A stretch of 64,000 nucleotides of DNA from Zhengitettix transpicula (Eukaryota > Arthropoda > Insecta > Orthoptera > Tetrigidae), in contig CM073593.1 of the NCBI GenBank assembly GCA_037074705.1, forward strand, positions 22,262,001 through 22,326,000, in the 5' to 3' direction. Position 1 is the first letter of the stretch. Each line of letters begins with the position of its first letter. Positions 12,341-23,190 of the stretch are shown in pieces. The translations under genes were made by a program, and so were the position numbers. Below the pieces are notes generated by a model, which ran no database searches, had not been told where the DNA came from, and was given only the letters and a program-made list of their open reading frames with translations.

Positions 12341-12904
12341 AAATAGGGTCACAAGCCTGCGAGAGGTTTCTCTCGCAGGTAACCTGCGAGGGATGTTCTC
12401 TCGCAGGCAGAACCTTTTAGGAGAGATACGAAGGGGATGCCTTTTCCTCTCCGTTTTTGAACTAAGGTTCCCACAAGCCGAGGCACCTCGGCCTGTTTTG
12501 AGAGGTGTATGTTCCGGGGTCGCAGACCTTGGGCATACGGTAAGAGTTGTTCGCTATTCCCATTGGAATAGTCGGCCAGCTGCCTCCTAAACTGGTCGAG
12601 GCACGGAGAAGGTAATGCTGCGTCCCCACAGCAAACTCCTCTCCCGCTATCGGAAGGGCGTGGGACAAGTACCCAATGCCCGACCTACCCGATGCAGGTT
12701 TTTCTAAGGTTTTCCCTGCATTCCTTTAGGTGAATGCCGGGTAGGATCCTTAAAATATAGCCCGGGGGCCCTAGATAACCCTTGGCTACCTTCCTCTACC
12801 CTTCCGCATCCCCCCTTTCAAATCCCTTCCTATTCTATTAAAGCGGAGTTGCCCTAAGTGGATTACCCTCATGTAGCCTGTTGCCCTAAAAAAAATAGGG
12901 TCAC
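12341..12904 (+). mobile_element. element D retroposon, copy 3, with 12-bp target duplication
   Basis: The best-preserved copy of element D (12353-12892). It is flanked by a perfect 12-bp duplication AAATAGGGTCAC at 12341-12352 and 12893-12904, and ends in an A-rich tail, which shows insertion by target-primed reverse transcription. The head holds two tandem palindromes: CCTGCGAGAG-gttt-CTCTCGCAGG, then a similar unit. The body is GC-richer than its surroundings and ends in CTCATGTAGCCTGTTGCCCT before the tail. Frames inside it (12306-12590, 12462-12668) recur in other copies but resemble no known protein, and are likely incidental. Confidence 0.75.
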
Positions 12905-13094
12905 TAGTGAAATTTCTGGTATATACTTCTGCAACGTGGTCAAGAATTAACACTTGCAAATTTTTCATTTTTATTTCTCTATTTTCAGGATTCTAATCGA
13001 GAAACGAATAAATTTTACTGTATTTGTGTTAATAAGTACCACCTAAATTTTATTACAGATTAGATTAAATATTAATAGCCTTTATTATAATATA

Positions 13095-13867
13095 GTAGCT
13101 GGGTGTCCGGCGATTCCCGTATACTTATTTATATAAACCCGTAAATGAATTTAATCCTATATTAATCTTTAGTCAAAAAGTGATTTAGCCTACATCTAAC
13201 TCTTCCTAGTTCCGTACATACTTTCGACCGATGGTACATTAATTGAACAGATATAAAATACATTGAATTTTATTGCATCAAGCCCAACAAACATACCTCC
13301 GGATTTCTGAACGAATAGAATACTTAAATATAGTCCTTGAGTATTGCAAGATATAATTGTCCCTCAGCCTTCAGACATTACGAAATATTAAATTGAAAAT
13401 TTTTTTTAGCAAGATTCATAGTGTAAACAAATGGTCGCCATATTGGACTAATAGAGCCTGAAAATTAGCTTACATTTTCCACAAGTATTGTAAAGTATTT
13501 CGTATTGTTTTTTATTATCATTAGATTGAGTATTACTGGATAAAATTATACTTTTTATTCAATGAAAATATTTCTTCTTTATTTCAGTGCGTTAAAAGGA
13601 ATTATTTCCTTTGTTCGTTGCGTAGTAACGTCTCTCTCTGGCGTGACTTCACGGTCTTCTGGCGCGCAGTAATTTAACACAAAATTGTCACGTTTTATAA
13701 ATCTTTCCACCTTTATGCTAGGGGATTCTCACCCCCACAGTACCGTTTCTTGAGTTTTGAAGAATATGTGTAGCATTTTTTTTTGCAAAAGTCCACGCGT
13801 TTAAATTTGTTTAGAAGTTAACATAAATTCATACATACAAATATACATCCTTTTTTTATTATATAGA
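13095..13867 (-). mobile_element. non-autonomous Helitron, family B copy 1
   Basis: Minus-strand reading begins A|TCTATATAATAAAA at 13867, followed by GGATGTATATTTGTATG, and ends near 13095 with a decayed form of GCCGGGCACCCAGCTAGT (here ...CCCAGCTAC then T). Helitrons insert between A and T, begin with TC and end with CTRR after a GC-rich hairpin, and this copy keeps that layout apart from the mutated last bases. It contains no Rep/helicase gene, so it is a non-autonomous copy. A close relative lies at 19313-20095, and an internally deleted one at 53649-54110. Confidence 0.75.
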
Positions 13868-15487
13868 TTATTGATTTTATTTGTAAAATTGTAGAAGTAG
13901 ATTCAAATCCTCTGAGTTCTGAGAATGAAGTTACTATGTCATCATTAAGTTCAAATGAAAAATAGAATTTTGTGGATAATACAACTGGACCAATTATTTG
14001 TATTTTACTTAGAATAAGCTCTAAAAATTGATATTTAAGTAGATTATCGACCACGAGACGTCAGCAAGTGCCAATATCTTGTGACGTTGTTATCCATAGA
14101 GCGCACCGGAAGATTTATGAGTTGACAAACAGATGATGAATCACTCCCAAAGCGTTTTAATTCTTTTCTATCCACATCCTTCTGTCGCAGGTTTCATACA
14201 CCATTTGAGAACCTATTTTCTTCCCTACTTGACAAATCTAAAGAATTTAGATATTATTTTCAAACATTCTTCAAACAGTCTTACAAAACATAAAGTGCAA
14301 TGTTTACGCATACTAGTTTATTTATAAAGTGATATAATTTTTTTAAAAAGCAATTTCCGCTACTTTGACGTGTAAATAGACCTACTCAAATTACAAATAA
14401 ATTATGTTTATACTAGGGGATTATAATCGCTGTTAGTTAAAATTATGAATTGCTTAAACCTGGTAATTTAATAAGGAGAAACATAATTTTTGAAAACAGC
14501 CGGATGTCTGATGAGAACAAATTATGTACAATATGAATCTACACAAAGATAAAGTATAGCAATTTTCTTTGATAAAAGCCAAAATACACTTAAATTAGTA
14601 GTTTTGGTGCTAAGTTTATATATTCTGCCTGAAAATTTGCGGCAAACTGTTTTTACGAGGTTCTAAGTAATAATTTCCTCAATCTCTTACTAATAAATTA
14701 AACCGTAATATTAAATATGTAGATATTTCAACATGACTAATTTTTTATTTATATACTCATACTGATGTGAAAATGAACGAAATTACGAGTTTCACAAAAT
14801 CTGAATAACTATTATAATATATGCATTGTTCACACGATCATAATTATGTAATAAATAAACGGTTTAAATATTAATTATAATGAACAAATGCAACAGATGT
14901 TTGGCGCCAATTTACATTGAATCATAATTATCTTAACGTCAGACTATTCACTTTTTTTGTGGGCATCATAACCACCAATTCAGTAATTAAAAAGCGGTAT
15001 TTTACTAAAAAAAACCTGTCCTGTGAAGATCTTTCATGGCCCTCGATGCCCCAGGCGCAGCAAAACACTTCGCTTTCTACTTCTAACTAATTCGTACCAC
15101 TTTTAACTCTATTCAGCTTACAATAGTAACTTCAAACATCCAATAATCTCACAATTTGAAAAATTATCTCTCTTCTTATTCAGAATCTCCTTCTAAAACT
15201 CAAGTGAATCCCCAAACGTCTCTGTTTTTTCCCCCAATTCGGAACTCGACTTTCAGCCCGATGGGGTTCACAGGCTGTAGTTTAACAGCCTAGGGTTACG
15301 TTGCATTTTTCGCTTCCCCAACCTTGACGATGGAAAACATCTACTGTCAAGTCACGCACTCTCCGCGCGAATATATGGAGCCAACATCTAGAACCTTTTA
15401 TCCTGGGATCAAAAAAGATCCCATTAAAATTTCCCACAGTACATCTGCATGTCGTAATTTAAATCCGACTTGTTAAATGAATATTTT
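13868..15487. other. intergenic, no gene recognised
   Basis: AT-rich sequence with a GC-richer patch at about 15010-15460. That patch contains a small perfect hairpin, GGGATC-aaaaaa-GATCCC, at 15405-15422. No open frame with family features and no repeat shared within the window was found. Confidence 0.5.
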
Positions 15488-16135
15488 GTAATGGTTTGAC
15501 TTTATTACCATAAATAAAAAAAACTTTATTACATAAAAATACAAAAAAAAATACATTAAAAAATTGATTGGGCGCCAGCAGACATACATATAGTCTGCAA
15601 AAAATTAACAATAATTAGCTCCGGCTTGGTTAATGAAATCCTCCTCTACAAGGTAATGTGGGTGGCTCGGTGGAAATTCATAAACAGAGCTTAGTTCCGT
15701 ACTGTGTAAAAAAATCTTTAACGTCTGAAGGCACTTTACATTAATGGTGACCCTTACTTTATCTCGTAGCATAAGCCGACTTGCAGCGGATCACTGGTCT
15801 TGTAGCACCCCACGATCTCCTTCTTCGGCCTCCACGCGATGGACGTCCACACTCCAAAACTTTTGTTCGTTACAGCTCGCCAAATTTTGCACTCTCTCGC
15901 CTCTCTCACTTCACTTTCAGTCCTGCCTCTCTCTGTCCACTTTCAGTCCTCCCTCTGTCTGTCCACTTTCACCCGGTTGCGAAGTATATATCTTTACTCC
16001 GCCCCCCAAACGATGCAAAGAAAGGGACGCGTACCCTCGACTTCTTGGGGCTTCTCCGGCACACGTGAACCTTTTATTAATTTCCTCTCAGGCTCGCGGA
16101 CAAAGGGCGGCCACTTACCGATGTTATTCACTACA
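15488..16135 (-). repeat. LTR-C copy 1 (solo LTR)
   Basis: A 648-bp repeat whose inverted counterpart is at 62089-63316. On the minus strand it starts TGTAGTGAATAACATCGG and ends AATAAAGTCAAACCATTACA, so it runs TG...CA. ATAT follows the plus-strand end at 16136-16139. On the other side ATAT is separated by TTT, so the duplication is imperfect here, while the second copy has perfect ATAT duplications. AATAAA signals lie near the 3' end, as expected in an LTR. Overlapping open frames at 15744-16165 (up to 136 codons) are rich in Ser/Leu/Pro from a CT-rich tract and are probably not genes. Confidence 0.65.
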
Positions 16136-16139
16136 ATAT

Positions 16140-17309
16140 ATTTATATATTGTGACTTACGGGTAGAATTTCGTTTGTAATATTATAATTGTTGCTCATGA
16201 AATGCCCACGATAATAATCGGGGTCAACGGAAATCAAACTGAAACGTTTTGGAAAATCGAATGGTCTTGTTAAATCTCAAAAAAATAGGAGAAAATTTGT
16301 TCCTGCGCGATGTCCGCGACACGTTTAGCCTTTGTACGTAGTATGATGGTATGTAGGCTCACAGTTCTAGTTTGTTGAGACAGATCGCATAAAATTGACT
16401 CACCAAGGACGTAAGAAAATTATAAATTTAGAAACTACTCATACTACAGTAAATAAGGAATAAGTTTAAACAAATATCATTTATTACTAACATATAGAAA
16501 AAAGGGTAATATACAGTGTAATTTTTATGCTAACGTTTCAGGAAGTCTATAGTTTAAAAAAACGCAACGATCTTGCACTGGTAGCTTTTGAGCGAATTAT
16601 TAAAATGTTATAAAAAGAAACTTGCACGATGGTTAAGGAACAAATTCATTAATAGTTTGTTTACAGTAGTCAAGTTGAAGTAGTGGTGATTCATTAGAAC
16701 GCCAACTACGTTTCAAAGGATGTCATACATCAACATGAAAAACTGTTCAGCGAAACGTCATGAGTAGAATGTGATTTATTACACGTCAACATGCGTCTCT
16801 CGCTACATCTCATGTCCTCCACTGAAATAAAATAAAATGAATATTCTATTGTTCCACGGAATTCTTGTAAAAGAAAAATGTTTAGCACATTTAATTTGAT
16901 ATCAATAAATGATTCTTTAAAATCTTAACGTTCAAGAAAATTCAACAACTAATTAAATTTAATTGAAAGTTATGTTAAGACCACGTTGTTTACAATGTGC
17001 TTTATAATATCTGAGGATGGTAATTCTGCTTAATTTAATCACTTTGTAGGAACAATTTCTGTAAAAATTTCCGGAAATATATTATGGGTTCGGGTGAATT
17101 AGTTGCATTTGGATAAACTCCGGTTTTTCAGATTACAATACATAAGTCTTATTATTTGTTTATTTTAAACACCTGTTTTGTACAAGCCAGTGCAATGGCA
17201 CTAGATTTAAAGACAGTTTCTCGTTTTCACGCGTGTAATATCTCCATTAATCCCGAATCTCTTAAGAGTAGTGTAAGTTTTTGAAGACGTCTTCAAAAGA
17301 TATGCGTCT
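16140..17309. other. intergenic, nothing recognised
   Basis: AT-rich sequence with no supported coding frame and no repeat shared with the rest of the window. Confidence 0.5.
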
Positions 17310-17440
17310 TTATTAAGAAATATGGATGGAAAAATGTCGACCGAACCGGGAATCGAACCCAGGACCTTCCGCTATCCGGGATGTTGCTCAGACCACTAAG
17401 CCAATCGTAGTCGACTCCCGACCCGGTGCGACATTCCTCC
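17310..17440 (-). mobile_element. tRNA-derived SINE
   Basis: On the minus strand this carries both halves of an RNA polymerase III internal promoter: an A box in TGGCTTAGTGGTCTGAGC (17386-17403) and a near-perfect B box in GGTTCGATTCCC (17348-17359). The T-arm reads like a tRNA, but the acceptor stem does not close, and the sequence runs on into GGTCGACATTTTTCCATCC, which also follows the B box of a second copy at 17541. That shared non-tRNA body makes it a SINE rather than a working tRNA gene. Confidence 0.65.
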
Positions 17441-17527
17441 ATCCTTAAGTCATAGTTTGGCTCGTCTATAATGTACTTATATCTCAATCCCCCATGTTAC
17501 ATGAAAGAACAGGCTTCTAACGTACAT

Positions 17528-17596
17528 TGATCGTTCGATGGGTTCGATTCCCGGTCCGGTCGACCTTTTTCCATCCAGATTCCTTTATTAAAAATT
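17528..17596 (+). mobile_element. tRNA-derived SINE, 5'-truncated
   Basis: A plus-strand fragment with B box GGTTCGATTCC (17541-17551) followed by CCGGTCCGGTCGAC and TTTTTCCATCCAG, matching the copy at 17310-17440 in opposite orientation. The A-box half is missing. The body continues to a TTTATTAA-type end in both copies. Confidence 0.55.
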
Positions 17597-17764
17597 AAAC
17601 TATGAATTGAGGCTTGAATGATATTACTCGTTAACTTAAAAAAAATCACGTCTGATGATGGGTTTGCATATTTGGTGCGTTTATTGTATTAATACAATAA
17701 ATAATGCAGCTTTTTGCCCAATACCAGACAATATTTTTATTTTTTACAACGACAAGCATATAAA

Positions 17765-18290
17765 AGCATCAATAAACATAAATATAATGAATAAGAAAGA
17801 TAGCCAATACAGACAAAAAGGGTAATATAAATACCACACAACGTTTCTGAGTTCCTTGTTCCGTTAGTCAGGTGCTAAGAAGAGCCTAGAGAAACACAAC
17901 TGCACTGAGTCAGTTGACAACACTCAAAAGCAACGAAAACGCAACGACAATGGGACGGCCAAGGGGTTAGCAAAACAATAAGAGAGCAACGACAATGGGA
18001 AAACAGAAGGTTTAGCGCAATAGTAAGGGTACGTAGCAATTATTGAGTTTCATAGTGTCTGTTTGTACATTAATAGCTGTGATGTTGGATTTAATATGAA
18101 GCATCTCTGAAATGAGTCGGGAATTGTACCTGGTGTCAATGTCTAAAATCTTAGCATTTTGCCAATCAAATGTATGTTTAGAATTGATGATTTGTTTGGA
18201 TACTGCAGATTGTTTATCAATGGGAAGATTGATATCTTTCTTATTCATTATTTTCAATCAGACGTAATTTTTTTCATTTTAAGCATAAAT
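17765..18290 (-). mobile_element. PLE-1 3' part, copy 1
   Basis: The minus strand holds the C-terminal PLE reading frame (18012-18257), then a 3' region ending with CAGAAACGTTGTGTGGTA, TTTATATTACCC and a TTGTCTGTATTGGC stretch. The same 3' sequence occurs at 51955-52190, and palindromic versions lie at 25975-26210 and 59691-61000. The right edge repeats TTTCTTATTCATTA in inverted orientation to the left edge, so both ends of the fragment carry the same terminal sequence. Confidence 0.6.
18012..18257 (-). pseudogene. PLE-1 C-terminal fragment (after GIY-YIG domain)
   Basis: The 81-codon frame contains KHTFDWQNAKILDID near residues 27-41 and SEMLHIKSNITAINVQ near 50-65, ending soon after LNNCYVPLL. 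PLE proteins have a reverse transcriptase followed by a GIY-YIG endonuclease, and this block (nHxFdw...iLd.E....R.iSEMlHIk...aiN.q.Dt..l...Y) is the usual stretch just after the endonuclease core. The reverse transcriptase and the GIY-YIG motif itself are missing, so this is a truncated relic. The same end is fused to a mariner fragment at 52186-52500. Confidence 0.65.
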
Positions 18291-18329
18291 ATAATTGCAA
18301 AATTAGTACAATAGACATTAATTATAACA

Positions 18330-18790
18330 AAGAGGTGAAAAAACAGTTTACGGTATTGCCATATTATTATCATGTCAGCGAAAACTTGAAACTGTTTTAA
18401 CGAAGTTAGATTTTAAAGTTATTTTCAGAATTAACAATAATCTTACGAAATTTATTAAAAAAGGCAAAAAATTGATAAAGGTAAGCAACATAATGTTGTA
18501 TACAAAATTAAATATAGTGAACCAATGTTACATAGGGCAAACAAAACGCGCTTTGGAAGTAAGACTTAAGGAACAAAAAAAAGCAATTATAAAACTTCGA
18601 CCCATAATGTGGTCACTACTCATAGACTGGATGAGAACCATGATTTTGGTTCGAAAGATGTTGAGATTTTAGATATAGAAAAAAACCTGTATAAATGCAA
18701 TTTGTCTGAAATTATATACATAAAAATGACTGAGAACACCATCAACTCACAGAATGATACAATTAAATTAAGCAATATTTACAATGCTAT
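18330..18790 (+). pseudogene. PLE-2 linker and GIY-YIG endonuclease relic
   Basis: Across frameshifts the plus strand reads KQFTVLPYYYHVSENLKL, then VLTKLDFKVIFRINNNL and FIKKGK, the usual PLE linker before the endonuclease. At 18520-18590 it reads CYIGQTKRALEVRLKEQK, the GIY-YIG class signature (YVGQT...R...H/Q). It then continues THRLDENHDFGSKDVEILD and SEIIYIKMTENTINSQND. The element would have cut target DNA to prime insertion. At least two frameshifts and a stop in the linker make it inactive. Confidence 0.65.
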
Positions 18791-18799
18791 AATTTGTTG

Positions 18800-19295
18800 A
18801 TTCTTGATTTCAATATTTTAATATCAGTTTTGCATAATTGTTTGGTGAAAATGTTAGTTTAGTAATTTCTGATGATGAAAGGGTCGCACATTTGTTTGCG
18901 AGACACGTCCCAAAGTCACACGGACAGATCGTAAATACCTAAGGAATTTGCAAATTCTATTGAGGGTTGGTAACCCTCTTCAGTTTGGCTGTGGCCGCAC
19001 TTGTGTGTAGTTTGAGACGGGAAAACGTCTAAAGTTTGTGTTTTTTTTCCAATAGGATGTGAAAACAGTTCATAAGATTTAGCATATTTAGGTGAGCGTT
19101 TCTTAGTTTCATTGCGGTAATATCATAATTATTTTTGTTCAACCACTTTTCTAAAGTCATTAATAGCATTTCAATGCTGTTCATTGATAGCAACAAATTT
19201 ATTTTGTACAAATTCTCCGCAGGAAAGACTTGACGAAGATACCGATACGTTGTCGTAAATAAATAAAAATATTGTCTGGTATAGATAAAAAAACT
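18800..19295 (+). repeat. PLE-2 3' region / pseudo-LTR
   Basis: This follows the PLE coding relic and ends with GAAAGACTTGACGAAG, a GATACCGATACG stretch, and ATTGTCTGGTATAG. Similar ends occur inverted at 17722-17760 and at 21110-21175 (GACCTGTTGAAGGTAC...GCGAAAGG on the minus strand). The TGACGAAG...CGTAAA layout resembles a decayed hammerhead core, common in PLE terminal repeats, but the match is too weak to call. Confidence 0.45.
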
Positions 19296-19312
19296 GCATT
19301 ATTTATTTCATA

Positions 19313-20095
19313 GTTGCTGGGTGCCCGGCGTTGTCCGTTGACTTATTTATATAAACCAGAAAAATTATTTAATTCTATATAACTCTTCAACAAGAAGTGA
19401 TCTAACTTAAATCTAACTGTTCCTAGTTCCGTACATACTTTCGACCGATAGTGCATTAATTAAACAGCTATAAAATACATTGAATTTTATTGTTTCAATC
19501 CCAACAAACGTACCTCCGAATTTCTTTACAAATGGAATACTTAAATATAGTCCCTGAGTATTACAAGAAGTAATTGTCCCTCAGTCTTCAGACATTACGA
19601 AAGATTAATTTGAAGAAATTGTTAGCTAGATTCACAATGTTAACAAATGGCCATGTTGGAGTCACTTATGGCACGAAAATTAACTAACTCAAATTTTTGG
19701 CAAGGATCGTTAAGTATTTAGTATTGAATTTATTATCAATCGATGGAGTATTGCTGGATAAAATTATACTTTTAATTCAATCATAATATTTTGTGTTTTA
19801 TTTAATTACATAAAAAAGAACTATTTCCTTTGTTCGTTGCTTAGTGACGTCTCTCTCTTGCGTGTGCTGTGACGTCATGGTCTTTTTGCGCGCAGTAATT
19901 TAACTAAAAATGATCATAATTTTTAATTATAATACTTTCCACCTTTATGCGAGAGGTTACACACCCCCACAGTACTGTTTCGCGTGTTTTGAAGAATATG
20001 TGTACCAATTTTTGTTGCAATCTGTCCACGCGTTTAAATCTGTATAGAAATTAACGTAAATACATACAAATATACATACTTTTTTATTATATAGA
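19313..20095 (-). mobile_element. non-autonomous Helitron, family B copy 2
   Basis: A close minus-strand relative of 13095-13867, sharing the whole interior, including CCTAGTTCCGTACATACTTT and CAACAAACGTACCTCCG on this strand. It starts A|TCTATATAATAAAA at 20095 and ends with GCCGGGCACCCAGCAAC then T, a mutated CTAG-T end. It lies directly beside the PLE-2 end. There is no helicase gene. An 82-codon frame at 19957-20205 overlaps its 5' end and has no recognisable domain. Confidence 0.75.
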
Positions 20096-21095
20096 TAAAT
20101 AGACGTAAAAATACAATCTGTACTAATACAATACTTCATTTTAACTAATCTAGGAACGTATGAATTCAGTGTTGTACTAAATAACAAATACTTGTTTACT
20201 GCCAATCGTTTTCCTCATTTCTCTAGAATTTCTTTAGAAGCCTTCTTAAGATGTTCATTCAAGAAATACACTCAAGTGACGCAGAAATTATGACCGAGAG
20301 CTATTCTCTTTTATGGGGGAACTGTGCCTGCAGTTCAGCCGACGAAGCGAGATCCTGAAACGGAGCGGTAAATCTTTTCTCTAAGGAGACAGTTCCGTGT
20401 CTGGTGGGATATTCGCCTGTTTTCCGTTTCTAATCTGATAAGTGATGGCTGATTTAACTTTCTTTTCTTTCTCCGGGTTATGCACTATTTTTAAAAAACT
20501 ATCCGTATTAAAACGGCTAAAATGAACGGAAACAAATCAAATTAAGACAACTTAAATTGATATGAAAGGAAATTAATGTCCATTATAATTATATGAAAAT
20601 AATTATTTACGTTTCCATTAATTAAATTTTATAAAACTATGAAACATTGCAGTAACAAAACGCATAAAATGTGAACACGACTCCATATCCACCGTAATAC
20701 GGTGCACGTAATTATCTGGTAGGTATAAAAGTTCTGTTCCAATTCATTTAATGAAAATGAGAACTATAGGGATCACAAAATTGACAGAATTAGAAAATTA
20801 CGATTCTTCGTTTATTTGATTACAGGAATATAGGTTATATATATATTGAACAGTATGTAAAATAAAATGTGGCTTTCTACAGTATGACATAATTAATTAA
20901 GGAAATGTAGTTTATATAGTAATGAATTTTTAAAATAATTAATTAATATTTATTTAATGACAAGTCAAAAACAAATCAAAATTGTAATTTATTAAATAGA
21001 ATGTCATGGTCTTATACAAGGGACACTCAGTGAAAACAAGCTAAATTTTTGTGGTTATATTTTTACGTCTGTTTATATGAAAGAGAAAATGCAGT
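20096..21095. other. intergenic, no gene recognised
   Basis: AT-rich except for a GC-richer patch at about 20270-20460, which has no usable open frame. No family-level signal was found. Confidence 0.5.
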
Positions 21096-21097
21096 TT

Positions 21098-21190
21098 TTT
21101 TGACCAATTCCAGACAATATTTATTTATTGAATTAAGACTACCTTTCGCGGTGTTTGTACCTTCAACAGGTCTTTCCTAATTATCAATAA
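21098..21190 (-). repeat. PLE-like terminal fragment
   Basis: Minus-strand sequence GGAAAGACCTGTTGAAGGTA, then AACACCGCGAAAGG, then ATATTGTCTGGAATTGG and a CTGCA hexamer. This parallels the PLE-2 end at 19220-19300, including the ATTGTCTGG box and CTGCAT. It is probably a detached pseudo-LTR piece. Confidence 0.45.
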
Positions 21191-21293
21191 ATGTTAGAAA
21201 ACTATTTACACACCAAATTAAAAACAGAACAAAATTTGGAGGTGAATATTGTCTGTAATGTGTCAATAATCGGCATTATCAATTAAATTAAAT

Positions 21294-21625
21294 AAAATAA
21301 ATTACTCAAACCTGTACGCTAAAAATCTGTATATAAATAAAACAAAACGTAATTATAATATTACGTCTTTTCCACCACAATTTTGGAATTTCATTAGAAA
21401 ACAGAATAAAATAAGCTAATATAATAAGTTTTAAATGATACGTAGTTAAATAAATTATTCAAACCTATACATTAAAAATCTGTATATAACTAAAACGATA
21501 ACTAATTACAAAATTACGACGTTTCGACAACAATTTTGGAATTTCAAGAGGTAAAAGACCAAAATAAGCTAGAATAATAATACAATAAGTCAGAAATGAT
21601 GCAAACCTGTACGTTATAAATTTAT
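21294..21625. repeat. tandem repeat, ~145-bp unit, two and a bit copies
   Basis: CAAACCTGTACGCTAAAAATC at 21307 recurs diverged at 21460 and 21602, giving periods of 153 and 142 bases. Each full unit also repeats CTGTATATAA, a TTACGAC/TTTCCACAAC-type segment, ACAATTTTGGAATTTCA, and AAAATAAGCTA. On the minus strand each unit has a TTGTTGTCGAAACGTCG-type core, resembling pseudo-LTRs of PLEs, which often sit in tandem. The unit is AT-rich and non-coding. Confidence 0.55.
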
Positions 21626-21639
21626 GTATTATATGAGGT

Positions 21640-22985
21640 GAAAATATAGCAAATTAAATTGAAGAAATTTTGCTTTACATCGCCTTTAATTAATTCTCTC
21701 CCTATAAAACAAACAAATCGCTCAAATATTCTTCCTCGTATCTGATCATGAACCACCCTCCAGCGGGAATCGTGGATACGAACACATATTTAATTACTTA
21801 TCACCAAGTCGTTGTCTAGACTTTTAAATATTGTCTTTACACTCATTTAGGAGTGGAATTTTCCTAAACGTCCTTAGCTCCAGTATCACATCAATTCCAG
21901 TGTCATTTATGGGACCGGAAAATATTCAACTTTTATCATGCTGCTACCATCTTACAAACTTTATAGGAGCAAATATATAACAATCCGAAAAAGTTAATTG
22001 GTGTATGTCCCCGTTTCAACTAGCCGTTGAGAATGTATGTTTATCACAGAGGTTACAAATTACATCAAATGTTCGTCTACCATCGTACTTGTAAAGTCTA
22101 CGACCTACTTCCTTTCAAAGAAATTTCGACAATTCAATATATTGTGGAAAAAGAGCGTTCTTAATACATCTATCCAGACACACCGACGCCCCATACATCT
22201 CTCGTACTGACCACTGTCGCGGTTTATACAACTTTACACTTCAATAAAATATATTCGTACTAAAATTTATAAAAGTAAACCTAAATAAAATTTTCTCGAA
22301 AATATAATGTCATATATGGAGTTAGTTTGTATTTGCAGGCCTGTAAAAGTCTATTTAAATAGAATTTATTTGTTTTCTTCCGATGTTTTGTCTCCTCGGC
22401 AATTATAATATTACGAAACTATTTAGTGAAAATGCCTTTTTTTGCTTCAAACACGTATTTAGACTTTATTTTTCATGTTTCCTCCGTCGTCTCTGCCAGA
22501 GTTACCGCGAGTTGGTGTGAGGGTTTGGAGGCTTGGAGTTAAGGACAGAACTTGAGGCAATAAAGCACATTGAAGTACTGCAGCGGCTCAAGCAAAGGCG
22601 AAGGCTTAACCAGTACACAAGCCGCCCAGGCCTCTTCAAGGAATTAATATAGAAATATATACATTAGCAATTTTCTCAGCAATGAGCCACAAGGTTACTT
22701 AAATATGCTTATTAAACATGCAATACTTTGTGTTATCTAACGCAATGAATATGAGGCATACGTCATTTAAGAATGTAAATGAGGGGTCTTCAATAATTAA
22801 CAAACAATAAATTAATTGATTTAATAAGGTACGACAATTATTTCGATGTGGTGAACAAACTTTATGATTTTTTTTTTACTTCTCAAAATTTATACTTTGA
22901 ATATTTGAGCTAGCATACTTTCAAAATCTCCCTAAAGGCAGGAATAATGACTGAACGCAAGAAAAACATTAACAATCATTCATAA
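21640..22985. other. intergenic, no gene recognised
   Basis: AT-rich sequence with a GC-richer patch at about 22480-22640. No open frame above 60 codons and no repeat shared with the window was noticed. Confidence 0.5.
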
Positions 22986-22989
22986 CTAA

Positions 22990-23190
22990 AGAGACATCAG
23001 CCAATTTTAAGTCAAAAAAAAGTATTTATCAATGTAAAATTAAACATCGTTTCGTCGCTTATTTTGCGACCTCATAAGGTTCAAGTTTAAAACTACAAAA
23101 AGAACCAAACAATTACAATGATTAGAATAACATTTTTAAGAAACATTTGGTAGATAAGAAACAATATAAATTTTTTTATACATACAACAG
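22990..23190 (-). repeat. PLE-3 pseudo-LTR, left inverted arm
   Basis: This ~200-bp arm is the inverted counterpart of 24605-24790. Both read AAACATTTGGTAGATAA, AACAATATAAATTTTTTTA, TTCAAGTTTAAAACTACAAA and TCGCTTATTTTGCGACCTCA in matching order. Inverted pseudo-LTRs flank PLEs in many animals. A hammerhead ribozyme motif lies on the minus strand at 23050-23079. Confidence 0.7.
23050..23079 (-). ncRNA. hammerhead ribozyme motif, decayed
   Basis: Minus strand: CTTATGAG, stem II GTCGC-AAAATAA-GCGAC, then GAAAC. The hammerhead core needs CUGANGA, a stem II, and GAAA. Here stem II is perfect and GAAAC is intact, but the CUGAUGA box has one change (G to U at the third position). The opposite arm has a different single change, so the shared ancestor most simply reads as an intact core. 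Hammerhead motifs are known in PLE terminal repeats. Confidence 0.6.

Larger units (their letters stand above)
17695..19300 (+). mobile_element. Penelope-like element (PLE-2) with inverted ends
   Basis: The outer edges match each other in inverted orientation: ACCAGACAATATTTTTATTT near 17722 and its complement near 19265-19285, each beside a CTGCA/TGCAG hexamer. Between them lie a decayed plus-strand PLE coding tail (18330-18790) and, inserted or fused on the left, a minus-strand PLE of another family (17765-18290). PLEs often carry inverted and tandem pseudo-LTRs, so this layout fits. The reverse transcriptase core is not visible; only the linker and endonuclease end survive. Confidence 0.55.

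Noticed and set aside
15744..16165. Three overlapping plus-strand frames of 95-136 codons
   Set aside because: They lie inside LTR-C and come from a CT-rich tract open in all three frames; the inverted copy at 62 kb shows the same pattern.
17348..17403. Possible functional tRNA gene
   Set aside because: A and B boxes are good, but no acceptor stem closes and the flank is shared with another copy, so it is a SINE.
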